Positions 20,796 through 30,246 of a stretch of 64,000 bases of DNA are shown here, in pieces (position 1 is the first letter of the stretch; every line of letters begins with the position of its first letter). The position numbers were made by a program, and so were the translations under genes. The notes beneath the pieces are model-generated. The model was not told where the DNA came from. It saw only the letters and a list, made by a program, of their open reading frames with translations, and ran no database searches. The stretch spans positions 1 to 64,000 of the forward strand of contig NZ_JAHRGL010000011.1 of NCBI RefSeq assembly GCF_019097855.1. The letters run 5' to 3'. Origin of the DNA: Geopseudomonas aromaticivorans. GTDB lineage: Bacteria; Pseudomonadota; Gammaproteobacteria; Pseudomonadales; Pseudomonadaceae.

Positions 20796-21674
20796 ATGGC
20801 GAAGGTCGCGTTTCTGGGGTTGGGGGTGATGGGCTATCCGATGGCCGGGCATCTGGCGCGCCACGGGCATGAGCTGTGCGTATACAACCGCACCGCGCAG
20901 ACGGCGCAGCGTTGGGTGACCGAACATGGCGGGCGCAGTGCACCGACACCGCGTGAGGCGGTGGCAGGGGCCGAGTTCGTGATGAGCTGCGTGGGCAACG
21001 ACGACGACCTGCGTTCGGTGGTGCTGGGCGCAGACGGCGCCTTTGCCGGCATGGCGCCGGGCAGTGTGCTGGTCGATCACACCACCGCCTCGGCCAGCGT
21101 GGCCCGCGAGCTGGCGGCCCTGGCGGCCGAACGCGAGCTGGAGTTTCTCGATGCGCCGGTCTCCGGCGGCCAGGCCGGGGCACAGAACGGCGTGCTGACG
21201 GTGATGGTCGGTGGCGAGTCGGCGGTGTTCGACCGCGCCGAGCCGGTGATCCAGAGCTATGCGCGCATGGTGCGCCTGATGGGACACGCCGGCAGCGGCC
21301 AGCTGACCAAGATGGTCAACCAGATCTGCATCGGCGGCCTGCTGCAGGGCCTGTCCGAGGCGCTGCATTTCGCCCAGTGCGCCGGCCTCGACGGCAATGC
21401 GGCGATGGAGGTGATCAGCAAGGGGGCGGCGCAGTCCTGGCAGCTGGATAATCGTCACGCCAGCATGCTGGAAGGGCGCTTCGACTTCGGTTTCGCGGTG
21501 GACTGGATGCGCAAGGATCTGGGCATCCTGCTCGACGAGGCGCGCAGCAACGGTGCGCAGCTGCCGGTCACCGCGCTGGTCGATCAGTTCTATGCCGACG
21601 TGCAGTCCGCCGGCGGTGGGCGTTGGGATACCTCGAGTCTGATCACGCGTCTGAAGCCACGCGTCCGCTCCTGA
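20796..21674 (+). CDS. NAD(P)-dependent beta-hydroxyacid dehydrogenase
   Basis: A 292-residue member of the 3-hydroxyisobutyrate dehydrogenase / tartronate semialdehyde reductase family. The Rossmann motif [13 protein letters not shown] is at residues 8-20, the substrate motif [11 protein letters not shown] in the middle, and the catalytic Lys lies in [12 protein letters not shown]. Relatives oxidise 3-hydroxyisobutyrate, L-serine or glycerate; P. aeruginosa has a serine-specific member of this type, so the substrate stays open. GGAGGT suits the second of two adjacent ATGs (20796, five-base gap) better than the first (20793). It is alone, divergent from the exonuclease gene. Confidence 0.85.
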   Translation: MAKVAFLGLGVMGYPMAGHLARHGHELCVYNRTAQTAQRWVTEHGGRSAPTPREAVAGAEFVMSCVGNDDDLRSVVLGADGAFAGMAPGSVLVDHTTASASVARELAALAAERELEFLDAPVSGGQAGAQNGVLTVMVGGESAVFDRAEPVIQSYARMVRLMGHAGSGQLTKMVNQICIGGLLQGLSEALHFAQCAGLDGNAAMEVISKGAAQSWQLDNRHASMLEGRFDFGFAVDWMRKDLGILLDEARSNGAQLPVTALVDQFYADVQSAGGGRWDTSSLITRLKPRVRS

Positions 21675-21693
21675 TCCATCCGGGCCGGTACGC

Positions 21694-22038
21694 TCAGGCG
21701 CTTCGGAAGATGAAGTACACCGCGCCGAGCAGGCACAGGCCGGCCCACAAATAGTCGAGTTTCAGCGGCTGCTGCATGTAAAGAACGCTGAACGGCACGA
21801 AGATGCTCAGGGTGATGACTTCCTGCATGATCTTCAGCTGGCCGACCGACAGCTCGCTGTAGCCGATGCGGTTGGCCGGCACCATGAAGGCGTACTCGAA
21901 CAGGGCGATACCCCAGCTGATCAGCGCGGCGATGATCCACGGCTTGCCGTTGAGGGTCTTCAGGTGGCCGTACCAGGCGAAGGTCATGAAGATGTTGGAC
22001 AGGCTGAGCAGGGCGGCGGTCTGCATCCAAACCGGCAT
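21694..22038 (-). CDS. DUF486 family small membrane protein (DMT-like)
   Basis: A 114-residue protein with about four hydrophobic segments (MQTAALLSLSNIFMTFAWYG, WIIAALISWGIALFEYAFMV, ITLSIFVPFSVLYM and LWAGLCLLGAVYFIF). Pattern and length fit the DUF486 family, related to small drug/metabolite transporters. The conserved stretch MVPANRIGYSELSVGQLKI is typical. No substrate is known. GGAG nine bases upstream supports the ATG at 22038. Converges on the dehydrogenase gene, leaving only 19 bases between stops. Confidence 0.85.
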   Translation of the reverse strand: MPVWMQTAALLSLSNIFMTFAWYGHLKTLNGKPWIIAALISWGIALFEYAFMVPANRIGYSELSVGQLKIMQEVITLSIFVPFSVLYMQQPLKLDYLWAGLCLLGAVYFIFRSA

Positions 22039-22167
22039 GGGTCTGACTCCACAGGGTGACGATGGGCTGCTCTTGGCGAGTGCCGGAGCGGCGGCTATGC
22101 TCGCGCGCCTGGCGGCCGATGTCACGCGCCGCTCCTGTGTCATGGACTTTTCGGGTAAGTAGTCGTC

Positions 22168-22419
22168 ATGCAATGTCGAGCCGGTTGTGGGGCCTGCTGC
22201 GTCGCCCCGTCGATTTCCTCGCCGATCCCCGGCATGCCGCAGGGCAAACCGGCCGGTGTGCGCTGTGTGCAGCTGGATGAGGGCAATCTCTGCCGGTTGT
22301 TTGGCCAGCCCGAGCGGCCGGCGGTCTGCTCGCGATTCTCCGCCGATCCCGAGGTGTGCGGCGCTACGAATATTCAGGCGCTTCAGCTGCTCACCGAGCT
22401 GGAGCAACTGACCGCTTGA
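22168..22419 (+). CDS. YkgJ family cysteine cluster protein
   Basis: An 83-residue protein with the YkgJ-type metal-binding cluster: CRAGCGACC at residues 3-11, followed by Cys in GVRCVQLD, NLCRLFG, PAVCSRF and PEVCGA. The family is proposed to bind zinc or an Fe-S cluster; no enzymatic role is established. No strong ribosome site is visible before the ATG. The gene is divergent from the DUF486 gene and converges on ybgE, with 10 bases between. Confidence 0.8.
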   Translation: MQCRAGCGACCVAPSISSPIPGMPQGKPAGVRCVQLDEGNLCRLFGQPERPAVCSRFSADPEVCGATNIQALQLLTELEQLTA

Positions 22420-22429
22420 TTGGGCGCGG

Positions 22430-22726
22430 TCAGCTGTGGCTGGCGCGCCAGAGAATCAGATAGCCCAGCCCCATCAGCAGCCAGCCGCCCAGCGGGTGGA
22501 AGATCGTGCGCCACAGGCGGCTGTAGGGGTCGAAGCCGACGCCGTGGATGAAACCGCAGGAAACGCCCCACATCACCAGCATCAGCAGGCCGTGGCTGTA
22601 GCGGCCTTCGCTGTCGAGCATGGCCGCCGGGTGGATGAGCAGGACCAGGGCCAGCGGCGTGGCCAGCAGCAATGAAAGAGCGCGGCTCCCGCCGCGTTGC
22701 AGTCGCGGGTGCGCGTCACTGCTCAC
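22430..22726 (-). CDS. ybgE: Cyd operon protein YbgE
   Basis: A 98-residue inner-membrane protein with three hydrophobic segments and the family stretch HGVGFDPYSRLWRTIFHP. YbgE is encoded at the end of cytochrome bd operons in many proteobacteria and is thought to help assemble or stabilise the oxidase. The start is a GTG at 22726, seven bases after GAGGAG, lying inside the end of cydX so the genes overlap by 11 bases. This coupling, and the position as last gene of cydPABX-ybgE, support the call. Confidence 0.85.
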   Translation of the reverse strand: MSSDAHPRLQRGGSRALSLLLATPLALVLLIHPAAMLDSEGRYSHGLLMLVMWGVSCGFIHGVGFDPYSRLWRTIFHPLGGWLLMGLGYLILWRASHS

Positions 22727-22832
22727 CCGCGGACTCCTCGTCGAGGTTCTGGGTGGTTTCCAGCCACAGTGCGTTGACGATGCCGAAGCTGCAGGCCAGC
22801 AGCACGCCGAGAATCCAGGTGAAGTACCACAT
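22716..22832 (-). CDS. cydX: Cytochrome bd oxidase small subunit CydX
   Basis: A 38-residue single-pass membrane peptide, starting MWYFTWILGVLLACSFGIVN and ending in an acidic tail (LDEESAGEQ). This matches CydX, which binds CydA and stabilises the haems of cytochrome bd. Length and the MWYF..WxLG opening are standard. It starts 27 bases after the cydB stop and its end overlaps the ybgE start by 11 bases. Confidence 0.93.
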   Translation of the reverse strand: MWYFTWILGVLLACSFGIVNALWLETTQNLDEESAGEQ

Positions 22833-22859
22833 GTGTCGATCTCCTTGCTCAGGCGCGGC

Positions 22860-23999
22860 TCAGTACAGTCCGTGCGGGTTGGCCTCGATGGTCTTGTCGC
22901 TCAGCCGGCCCCACATGCGCACGTAGCTCCACAGGGTGTAGGCGAGGATCAGCGGCACGAAAATGGCCGCCACCACCAGCATGATGCCCAGAGTCTTGCG
23001 GCTGGACACCGCGTCCCACAGGGTCAGGCTGGAGGCCGGGTCGAGGGTCGAGGGCAGGATGAACGGGAACAGGGCGAAGCCGGCGGTGCAGATCGTGCCG
23101 ACGATGGCCAGGCTGCTGCCGAGGAAGGCCAGGCCGCCGCGGTTGAGTTGCGCGCCGAGCATGGCCAGCAGGCCGCCGGCCAGGCCCGCCAGTGGGGCGA
23201 TCTGGGTCAGCGGGTAGCGGTCGTAATTGGCCAGCCAGCCGCTGTTGTCCAGGCTGACCTGCTTGTGCAGCGGGTTGAGCGCTGCGCCGAAATCCACGTT
23301 GCCGACCAGGCTGAAGCCCTGGATGCCCAGTGCCAGCCACAGGCCGGCGCCGGCGAAGGCCAGCAGGTAGACCAGCGCGCACAGCCGGGTGGCCTGGCGC
23401 GAACGGGCGTGCAGGTCGGCATCGGTGCGCAGCATCAGCCAGGCGCCGCCGTGGGCGCAGAGCATGCTCAGGCTGACCACCCCGGCGAGCAGGGCGAAGG
23501 GATGCAGCAGGGCGAAGAACGAACCTTCGTAGGACGAGCGCATCAGCCCGTCGAGGCGGAACGGCAGGCCGAGGAACAGGTTGCCGAAGGCCACGCCGAA
23601 CAGCAGCGCAGGCAGGGCGCCACCGGCGAACAGCGCCCAGTCCCAAGCGCTGCGCCACTGGGTATTTTCCAGCTTGCTGCGGTAGTCGAAACCGACCGGG
23701 CGACAGAACAGGCCGAACAGCACCAGCAGCATGGCCCAGTACAGCCCGGAGAAGGCGGTGGCGTAGACCATCGGCCAGGCGGCGAACAGCGCACCGCCGG
23801 CGGTGATGAACCATACCTGGTTGCCGTCCCAGTGCGGGGCGATGGTGTTGATCGCCACGCGCCGCTCGCTGTCGGTCCTGCCGACGAAGGGCATCAGCGC
23901 CATGGCGCCCATGTCGAAGCCGTCGGTGAGGGCAAAGCCGATCAGCAACACGCCGATCAGCACCCACCACACCAGCTTCAGGGTTTCGTAGTCGAACAT
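22860..23999 (-). CDS. cydB: Cytochrome bd ubiquinol oxidase subunit II
   Basis: A 379-residue integral membrane protein, second large subunit of the bd quinol oxidase that reduces O2 to water at low oxygen. The family opening is clear (MFDYETLKLVWWVLIGVLLI, then GFALTDGFDMG and PHWDGNQVWFI), followed by about eight membrane helices. AGGAG before the ATG at 23999 gives the start; cydA ends 10 bases upstream. Length is the same as E. coli CydB (379). Confidence 0.96.
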   Translation of the reverse strand: MFDYETLKLVWWVLIGVLLIGFALTDGFDMGAMALMPFVGRTDSERRVAINTIAPHWDGNQVWFITAGGALFAAWPMVYATAFSGLYWAMLLVLFGLFCRPVGFDYRSKLENTQWRSAWDWALFAGGALPALLFGVAFGNLFLGLPFRLDGLMRSSYEGSFFALLHPFALLAGVVSLSMLCAHGGAWLMLRTDADLHARSRQATRLCALVYLLAFAGAGLWLALGIQGFSLVGNVDFGAALNPLHKQVSLDNSGWLANYDRYPLTQIAPLAGLAGGLLAMLGAQLNRGGLAFLGSSLAIVGTICTAGFALFPFILPSTLDPASSLTLWDAVSSRKTLGIMLVVAAIFVPLILAYTLWSYVRMWGRLSDKTIEANPHGLY

Positions 24000-24009
24000 G
24001 GCGGTCTCC

Positions 24010-25584
24010 TCAGGCCTTGGCCGGTTGCGCGGCGGCAAGGCGTTCGAAGTGGTAGCGCCCGGTATGCAGGCTGGACGGGCCGAGGCGGGCGAACTTGATC
24101 ATCAGGTACATTTCCACCGCCAGCAGCAGACTGTAGAAGGCCACCAGCGCGATCAGCGAGCCCCACACGTCGCCGGTCGACAGGCTGGAGGCGGACAGAT
24201 GGGTGGGCAGCACCTCGCCGATCGACCACGGCTGGCGGCCATGCTCGGCGACGTACCAGCCGGTCTGCGCGGCGATCCACGGCAGCGGCAGGCTGAGCAA
24301 GGCCCAGCGCAGCAGCCAGGGCTTGCGCTCCTCGTTGCGGCGCGCCGAGGCCCAGAAGGCGCAGACGAACAGCGCCAGCATCAGGAAGCCGGAGACGACC
24401 ATGGCGCGGAAGCTCCAGAACAGGCTGGGCACGTCGGGGATGGTATCCAGCGCCGCCCGCTTGATCTGCTGCTCGCTGGCGTCGACCACGGCGGGGGCGT
24501 ACTTCTTCAGCAGCAGGCCATAGCCGAGATCCTGCTTCACGGCATTGAACGCGGCGATGTTCGCGGCGCTCTTGTCGCCGGCGCGCAGTTGCTCCAGCAG
24601 GGCGTAGGCGTTCATGCCGTTGCGGATCCGTACCTCGTGCTGGGCAATCAGCTCCTTGAGGCCGGTGACCTGCCGGTCCAGCGACCGGGTGGCGATGATG
24701 CCCATCACGTAGGGAATCTTCACCGCGTAGTCGGTGCGCTGCGCTTCCTGGTTGGGCAGGCCGAACAGGGTGAAGGCGGCCGGCGCCTCCTCGGTTTCCC
24801 ATTCGGCCTCGATGGCCGCCAGCTTGGTCTTCTGCACGTCGCCGATCTCGTAGCCGGACTCGTCGCCGAGGATGATCACCGATAACACCGAGGCCAGGCC
24901 GAACGCCGAGGCGATGGCGAAGGAGCGCCGGGCAAAGCCCAGGTCGCGCTTGTTCAGCAGGTACCAGCTGGAGATCGCCAGGACGAACACCGCGCCGGTG
25001 ACATAGCCGGCCGACACGGTATGCACGAACTTGACCTGGGCCACCGGGTTGAACAGCAGCGCACCGAAGTCGACCAGCTCCATGCGCATGGTTTCGTAGT
25101 TGAACTCGGCGCCCACCGGGTTCTGCATCCAGCCGTTGGCGATCAGGATCCACAGCGCCGACAGGTTGGAGCCCAGCGCCACCAGCCAGGTCACCGCCAG
25201 GTGCTGCACCTTGCTCAGGCGGTCCCAGCCGAAGAAGAACAGGCCGATGAAGGTCGATTCGAGGAAGAACGCCATCAGCCCCTCGATGGCCAGCGGCGCG
25301 CCGAAGATATCGCCGACGTAGTGGCTGTAGTAGGCCCAGTTGGTACCGAACTGGAACTCCATGGTCAGCCCGGTGGTGACGCCGAGGGCGAAGTTGATGC
25401 CGAACAGCTTGCCCCAGAACTTGACCATGTCCTGGTAGACCTGCTTGCCGGTCATCACGTAGACCGACTCCATGATCGCCAAGAGGAAGGCCAGCCCGAG
25501 GGTCAGCGGCACGAACAGGAAGTGGTACATCGCGGTCATGGCGAATTGCAGGCGCGATAGGTCGACGACGGCTTCCGAGATCAT
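24010..25584 (-). CDS. cydA: Cytochrome bd ubiquinol oxidase subunit I
   Basis: A 524-residue haem-bearing subunit of the bd oxidase in the inner membrane. Visible ligands are His21 in [13 protein letters not shown] (haem b595), His188 in [14 protein letters not shown] (haem b558) and the C-terminal Met region. The quinol-loop motif [12 protein letters not shown] is present. Its length and long region between helices are those of the E. coli-type (long Q-loop) enzyme rather than the shorter cyanide-insensitive CioA. GGAGAAG precedes the ATG, which overlaps the cydP stop in an ATGA junction, so translation of the two is coupled. Confidence 0.96.
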   Translation of the reverse strand: MISEAVVDLSRLQFAMTAMYHFLFVPLTLGLAFLLAIMESVYVMTGKQVYQDMVKFWGKLFGINFALGVTTGLTMEFQFGTNWAYYSHYVGDIFGAPLAIEGLMAFFLESTFIGLFFFGWDRLSKVQHLAVTWLVALGSNLSALWILIANGWMQNPVGAEFNYETMRMELVDFGALLFNPVAQVKFVHTVSAGYVTGAVFVLAISSWYLLNKRDLGFARRSFAIASAFGLASVLSVIILGDESGYEIGDVQKTKLAAIEAEWETEEAPAAFTLFGLPNQEAQRTDYAVKIPYVMGIIATRSLDRQVTGLKELIAQHEVRIRNGMNAYALLEQLRAGDKSAANIAAFNAVKQDLGYGLLLKKYAPAVVDASEQQIKRAALDTIPDVPSLFWSFRAMVVSGFLMLALFVCAFWASARRNEERKPWLLRWALLSLPLPWIAAQTGWYVAEHGRQPWSIGEVLPTHLSASSLSTGDVWGSLIALVAFYSLLLAVEMYLMIKFARLGPSSLHTGRYHFERLAAAQPAKA

Positions 25585-25793
25585 CTCGGCTTCTCCTCGT
25601 TCAGGAACAAAGGTTGCGCGGGTGGGGTGCCGAGCAGGTGGGCGCCGACACGCTGGCTGCCATTTGCCGGCACGGTCGGCTCGCTGAACCAGACCGCCTT
25701 GATGGTCAGTAGGATGACCAGCTTGAGCAGCAGGATGATGCCGATCTCGCGGACCAGCGGGATGCGCCAGGGCGATTGGCGTGCTTTGGGCAT
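25581..25793 (-). CDS. cydP: Cytochrome bd accessory subunit CydP
   Basis: A 70-residue single-pass protein, first gene of the cyd operon. The opening [18 protein letters not shown] leads into a hydrophobic segment ([19 protein letters not shown]) and a short soluble tail, which fits the CydP family of putative oxidase small subunits found in pseudomonads and relatives. Its stop overlaps the cydA ATG by the four-base ATGA arrangement. The ribosome site before 25793 is weak. Role in oxidase assembly or stability is inferred from the operon. Confidence 0.8.
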   Translation of the reverse strand: MPKARQSPWRIPLVREIGIILLLKLVILLTIKAVWFSEPTVPANGSQRVGAHLLGTPPAQPLFLNEEKPR

Positions 25794-26022
25794 ACAGTCG
25801 GTTTCCGGTATGCAGGTTGCGGTTACTGGTTGTTGGTATCTATGAGGCGCCGATTGCGCCGGGGCTGCCAGTGACGGGGAGTCGCAGAATGACAATCGAT
25901 GCGCCAAGTGTAGATGGTGTGGCGGCAGGACGGCGTCGGCGTGATTGCGCTTGATCGAGGCTGTGCCCCGTGCGTCTGCGTGCGGAGGAGAGGGTAGTGC
26001 GGAGTTAATCGTGCGGAAAAGC

Positions 26023-26048
26023 AAAAGGGCTGCCGAAGCAGCCCTTTT
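26023..26048 (-). terminator. Rho-independent terminator of gltA
   Basis: Perfect 11-base stem AAAAGGGCTGC/GCAGCCCTTTT closing on a UUCG loop when read leftward, ending in TTTTGCTTTT. It lies 15 bases past the gltA stop. Confidence 0.9.
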
Positions 26049-26063
26049 GTGTTTGCGCAGTTC

Positions 26064-27350
26064 TTACTTGCGGCTGTCCAGCGGCGCGTAGTCGCGGGCC
26101 GGGTAGCCGGTGTAGATCTGACGCGGACGGCCGATCTTGTACGGAGTGGAGAGCATCTCCTTCCACTGGGAGATCCAGCCGGCGGTGCGCGCCAGAGCGA
26201 AGATCACGGTGAACATGCTGGTCGGAATGCCGATGGCCTTGAGGATGATACCCGAGTAGAAGTCGACGTTCGGGTACAGGTTGCGCTCCTTGAAGTACGG
26301 ATCGTTGCGCGCAATCTCATCCAGCTTCATGGCCAGTTCGAGCTTCGGATCGTTGATGCCCAGTTCGGACAGCACTTCGTCGCAGGTCTTCTTCATGACC
26401 TTGGCGCGCGGGTCGAAGTTCTTGTACACGCGGTGACCGAAGCCCATCAGCTTGAACGGGTCGTTCTTGTCCTTGGCCTTGGCGATGAACTTGTCGATGT
26501 TCTCAACGCTGCCGATCTCGTCGAGCATGGTCAGCACGGCTTCGTTGGCGCCGCCGTGAGCCGGTCCCCACAGGGCCGCGATGCCCGCGGCGATACAGGC
26601 GAACGGGTTGGCGCCGGTGGAGCCAGCCAGACGCACGGTGGAGGTGGACGCATTCTGCTCGTGGTCGGCGTGCAGAACGAAGATGCGGTCCATGGCGCGG
26701 GCCAGTACCGGGTTGACCGGCTTGTCCTCGCACGGGGTGTTGAACATCATGTGCAGGAAGTTTTCCGCATAGCCCATGTCATTGCGCGGATACATGATCG
26801 GCTGGCCGGCGGAATACTTGTACGCCATGGCAGCAATGGTCGGCATCTTGGCGATCAGGCGGATCGCAGAGATTTCGCGGTGCTGCGGATTGTTGTTGTC
26901 CAGCGAGTCATGGTAGAAGGCGGACAGGGCGCCAACCATGCCGCACATCACGGCCATCGGGTGGGCGTCGCGACGGAAGCCGTTGAGGAACGACTTCATC
27001 TGCTCGTGAACCATGGTGTGGTTCTTCACCAGGCCGGTGAAGTGAGCCTTCTGCTCTGCATTCGGCAGTTCGCCGTTCAGCAGCAGATAGCAGGTCTCGA
27101 GATAGTCGGACTTCTCGGCCAGTTGCTCGATCGGGTAGCCACGGTGCAGCAGAACACCCTTGTCACCGTCGATGAAGGTGATCTTCGACTCGCAAGCAGC
27201 GGTGGACATGAAGCCAGGATCATAGGTGAAGACGCCCTGGTTGGTCAGGCTCCGGACGTCGATCACGTCGGGGCCCATGGTGCCAGAGAGGATGGGCAGC
27301 TCGACGGGGGCAGCGCCCTCGATGATCAACTGTGCTTTCTTGTCAGCCAT
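26064..27350 (-). CDS. gltA: Type II citrate synthase
   Basis: Condenses oxaloacetate and acetyl-CoA to citrate, the entry step of the TCA cycle. The 428-residue protein has the layout of the NADH-regulated hexameric bacterial form, with an N-terminal beta domain ([17 protein letters not shown]). Catalytic His regions are [12 protein letters not shown] and [14 protein letters not shown], and the C-terminal Asp is in [18 protein letters not shown] is five bases before the ATG. A strong promoter lies just upstream, facing away from the sdh operon promoter. Confidence 0.97.
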   Translation of the reverse strand: MADKKAQLIIEGAAPVELPILSGTMGPDVIDVRSLTNQGVFTYDPGFMSTAACESKITFIDGDKGVLLHRGYPIEQLAEKSDYLETCYLLLNGELPNAEQKAHFTGLVKNHTMVHEQMKSFLNGFRRDAHPMAVMCGMVGALSAFYHDSLDNNNPQHREISAIRLIAKMPTIAAMAYKYSAGQPIMYPRNDMGYAENFLHMMFNTPCEDKPVNPVLARAMDRIFVLHADHEQNASTSTVRLAGSTGANPFACIAAGIAALWGPAHGGANEAVLTMLDEIGSVENIDKFIAKAKDKNDPFKLMGFGHRVYKNFDPRAKVMKKTCDEVLSELGINDPKLELAMKLDEIARNDPYFKERNLYPNVDFYSGIILKAIGIPTSMFTVIFALARTAGWISQWKEMLSTPYKIGRPRQIYTGYPARDYAPLDSRK

Positions 27351-27418
27351 ACCGGCCTCCTAAAAATTATGCGTGAAATCATCATCTATACAGCAGCCCC
27401 CCAGGCAGGGCCGGTGCC

Positions 27419-27446
27419 ACTATAGAGCGATAAAATCGAATGTCAA
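27419..27446 (-). promoter_or_regulatory. Sigma70 promoter of gltA
   Basis: Read leftward: TTGACA (27446-27441), 16-base spacer, TATAGT (27424-27419). This predicts a start near 27412 and a leader of about 60 bases. Confidence 0.75.
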
Positions 27447-27561
27447 TTTGTCCAAAAGGATGTTTCTCCGGGCCGCGAGCCGGCACTTTTGGCCTTGAAG
27501 TGCGCCTGTTTACGCCCTTTTTACCCCTGCGACAATCCGTCCTTTAGGCTAGGGGGGCGCG

Positions 27562-27590
27562 TTGTCATCGATACCCTAACTGTCTATACT
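27562..27590 (+). promoter_or_regulatory. Sigma70 promoter of the sdhCDAB-suc operon
   Basis: TTGTCA (27562-27567), a 17-base spacer and TATACT (27585-27590). A start near 27597 would give a leader of about 125 bases before sdhC. Confidence 0.7.
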
Positions 27591-27722
27591 TCACAGCCGA
27601 CCGCCAGAGGCTATGCCAGTCCTTGGTTCTGGCTGTTGTCACTCCCTGGTGATGGGTACCTGACAAGTGCACTTCCCGACAACTTGCCCTGCTGGTTGGG
27701 GCTCTCAGTGTGAAAAGAAGCC

Positions 27723-28097
27723 GTGAATAGCAAACGACCCGTAAACCTAGACCTTAGGACCATCCAACTCCCAGTCACTGCTTACACGTCCATCGCTCAC
27801 CGCATTTCCGGCGTCATTCTGTTCTTGGGCATCGCAGTGCTGCTGTACGCACTCGACCTGTCCCTGACGTCCGAGGAAGGCTTCGAGCAGGTGAAGGCGT
27901 GTCTGACCAGCCCTCTGGCCAAGCTCGTGATTTGGGGCCTGTTGTCCGCGCTGCTGTACCATCTGGTAGCCGGTATTCGCCATCTGATCATGGATATGGG
28001 CATTGGTGAAACGCTGGAAGGCGGAAAGCTGGGCTCCAAAATTGTCATCGCCGTTGCCGCGGTGCTGATCGTTCTTGCAGGGGTGTGGGTATGGTAA
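27723..28097 (+). CDS. sdhC: Succinate dehydrogenase cytochrome b556 subunit
   Basis: A 124-residue membrane anchor of complex II that binds quinone and haem b together with SdhD. The family opening RPVNLDLRTIQLPVTAYTSI and the SIAHRISG motif (quinone-site Ser and Arg) are visible, followed by three membrane helices; the haem-ligand His is in LYHLVAGIRHLIMD. The start is a GTG at 27723, matching the family N-terminus. It is the first gene of the operon and overlaps sdhD by seven bases. Confidence 0.95.
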   Translation: MNSKRPVNLDLRTIQLPVTAYTSIAHRISGVILFLGIAVLLYALDLSLTSEEGFEQVKACLTSPLAKLVIWGLLSALLYHLVAGIRHLIMDMGIGETLEGGKLGSKIVIAVAAVLIVLAGVWVW

Positions 28098-28459
28098 CCA
28101 ACGTCACTAACTTCTCCCGTTCGGGTCTGTACGACTGGATGGCGCAGCGGGTTTCCGCTGTGGTTCTCGCGGCTTATTTCCTATTTCTGTTGGGATATCT
28201 CGTAGCCAGCCCAGGTCTGACCTTCTCTGACTGGCATGGCCTGTTCTCCCAGAACTGGATGCGCATCTTCAGCCTGCTGGGCATCGTTGCCCTGAGCGTG
28301 CATGCGTGGGTCGGCATGTGGACTATCTCCACCGACTACCTGACGCCGATGGCGCTGGGCAAGGCGGCCACCACTGTGCGTTTCCTGTTCCAGGCAGTCT
28401 GCGGCATCGCCATGTTCGCGTTCTTCGTCTGGGGTGTGCAGATTCTTTGGGGTATCTGA
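28091..28459 (+). CDS. sdhD: Succinate dehydrogenase hydrophobic membrane anchor subunit
   Basis: A 122-residue second anchor of complex II, with three helices. YDWMAQRVSAVVLAAYF at residues 15-31 and the haem-side His in VALSVHAWVGMWTISTDY are typical. The ATG at 28091 lies inside the sdhC stop region (seven-base overlap), indicating coupled translation; sdhA follows after three bases. Confidence 0.95.
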   Translation: MVTNVTNFSRSGLYDWMAQRVSAVVLAAYFLFLLGYLVASPGLTFSDWHGLFSQNWMRIFSLLGIVALSVHAWVGMWTISTDYLTPMALGKAATTVRFLFQAVCGIAMFAFFVWGVQILWGI

Positions 28460-28462
28460 TCC

Positions 28463-30235
28463 ATGGCTAACATTCCTACTCTTTCCTTCGACGCCATCAT
28501 CATCGGTGGCGGCGGCGCCGGCATGCGCGCTGCGCTGCAGCTGTCCCAGTCGGGGCACAAGACTGCCGTAGTGACCAAGGTCTTCCCGACCCGTTCGCAC
28601 ACCGTGTCCGCCCAGGGTGGCATCACCTGCGCCATCGCTTCGGCCGACCCGAACGACGATTGGCGCTGGCACATGTACGATACCGTCAAGGGTTCCGACT
28701 ACATCGGTGACCAGGACGCTATCGAATACATGTGCTCCGTCGGCCCGGAAGCCGTGTTCGAACTCGAGCACATGGGTCTGCCGTTCTCCCGTACCGAACA
28801 GGGCCGCATCTACCAGCGTCCGTTCGGCGGTCAGTCCAAGGGTCCGGATAATCCGACTCAGGCCGCGCGTACCTGTGCTGCCGCCGACCGTACCGGTCAC
28901 GCCCTGCTGCACACCCTGTACCAGGCCAACCTGAAAAACGGCACCACTTTCCTCAACGAGTGGTTTGCGGTTGATCTGGTGAAGAACCAGGACGGCGCCA
29001 TCGTCGGCATCATCGCCATCTGCATCGAGACCGGCGAGACAGCGTACATCCGCTCCAAGGCCACCGTGCTGGCCACCGGCGGTGCCGGTCGCATCTACGC
29101 GTCCACCACCAACGCCCTGATCAACACCGGTGACGGCGTGGGCATGGCCCTGCGTGCCGGCGTGCCGGTGCAAGACATCGAAATGTGGCAGTTCCACCCG
29201 ACCGGTATTGCCGGTGCCGGCGTGCTGGTGACCGAAGGTTGCCGCGGCGAGGGTGGCTACCTGATCAACAAGCACGGCGAACGCTTCATGGAGCGTTATG
29301 CGCCGAACGCCAAGGACCTGGCCGGTCGCGACGTGGTTGCGCGCTCCATGGTCAAGGAAATCATCGCCGGCAACGGCTGTGGTCCGGATGGCGATCACGT
29401 GCTGCTGAAGCTCGATCACCTGGGCGAGGAAGTGCTGCACAGCCGCCTGCCGGGTATCTGCGAACTGTCCAAGACCTTTGCTCACGTCGATCCGGTGACT
29501 GCTCCGGTTCCGGTCGTGCCGACCTGCCACTACATGATGGGTGGCGTGGCCACCAACATTCATGGCCAGGCCATCACCCAGGATGCCAACGGCAACGACA
29601 AGGTCATCGACGGTCTGTTCGCCGTAGGTGAAGTCGCCTGCGTATCCGTACACGGCGCCAACCGTCTGGGCGGCAACTCGCTGCTCGACCTGGTGGTGTT
29701 CGGTCGTGCCGCCGGTCTGCACCTGGAAAAAGCCCTCAAGGAAGGCATCGAGCACCGCGGTGCCACCGAGTCCGACCTCGAGGCTTCGCTCAAGCGCCTG
29801 TCCGGCGTCAACGAGCGCACCACTGGCGAAGACGTGGCTCCGCTGCGTAAAGAGCTGCAAAACTGCATGCAGAACTACTTCGGTGTATTCCGTACCGGCG
29901 AATACATGCAGAAGGGTATTGCCCAACTGGCCGAACTGCGGGAACGCATCGCGAACGTCAAGATCGCGGACAAGAGCCAGGCTTTCAACACTGCGCGTAC
30001 TGAAGCGCTGGAACTGCAAAACCTCCTCGAAGTGGCCGAAGCCACGGCGATCGCTGCCGAGGCTCGCAAAGAGTCCCGCGGCGCGCATGCCCGCGAAGAC
30101 TTCGAGGATCGCGACGACGAGAACTGGCTGTGCCACTCCCTGTACTTCCCGGGTGAGAAGCGCGTGACCAAGCGTGGTGTCAACTTCTCGCCGAAGACCG
30201 TTCCGGCCTTTGAACCCAAGGTTCGTACTTATTAA
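28463..30235 (+). CDS. sdhA: Succinate dehydrogenase flavoprotein subunit
   Basis: The 590-residue catalytic subunit of complex II, oxidising succinate to fumarate at the cytoplasmic face of the inner membrane. The FAD-binding motif [14 protein letters not shown] is at residues 12-25, the covalent FAD His is His46 ([10 protein letters not shown]), and the active-site and FAD region [19 protein letters not shown] is near residue 395. Length equals that of other proteobacterial SdhA (about 590). Confidence 0.98.
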   Translation: MANIPTLSFDAIIIGGGGAGMRAALQLSQSGHKTAVVTKVFPTRSHTVSAQGGITCAIASADPNDDWRWHMYDTVKGSDYIGDQDAIEYMCSVGPEAVFELEHMGLPFSRTEQGRIYQRPFGGQSKGPDNPTQAARTCAAADRTGHALLHTLYQANLKNGTTFLNEWFAVDLVKNQDGAIVGIIAICIETGETAYIRSKATVLATGGAGRIYASTTNALINTGDGVGMALRAGVPVQDIEMWQFHPTGIAGAGVLVTEGCRGEGGYLINKHGERFMERYAPNAKDLAGRDVVARSMVKEIIAGNGCGPDGDHVLLKLDHLGEEVLHSRLPGICELSKTFAHVDPVTAPVPVVPTCHYMMGGVATNIHGQAITQDANGNDKVIDGLFAVGEVACVSVHGANRLGGNSLLDLVVFGRAAGLHLEKALKEGIEHRGATESDLEASLKRLSGVNERTTGEDVAPLRKELQNCMQNYFGVFRTGEYMQKGIAQLAELRERIANVKIADKSQAFNTARTEALELQNLLEVAEATAIAAEARKESRGAHAREDFEDRDDENWLCHSLYFPGEKRVTKRGVNFSPKTVPAFEPKVRTY

Positions 30236-30246
30236 GGGTAGCCGCC

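Larger units (their letters stand above)
27351..27722. other. Divergent regulatory region between gltA and sdhC
   Basis: No gene seen. It carries the gltA promoter on the left and the sdh promoter on the right, about 115 bases apart between -35 boxes. The stretch between holds room for regulators such as those acting on carbon or iron supply, but no box of a known regulator is obvious to me. Confidence 0.6.

Noticed and set aside
25945-25958. TTGCG-CTTG-ATCGA upstream of cydP as an Anr box for the cyd operon.
   Set aside because: Only 7 of 10 positions match and no -10 element lies at the right distance.
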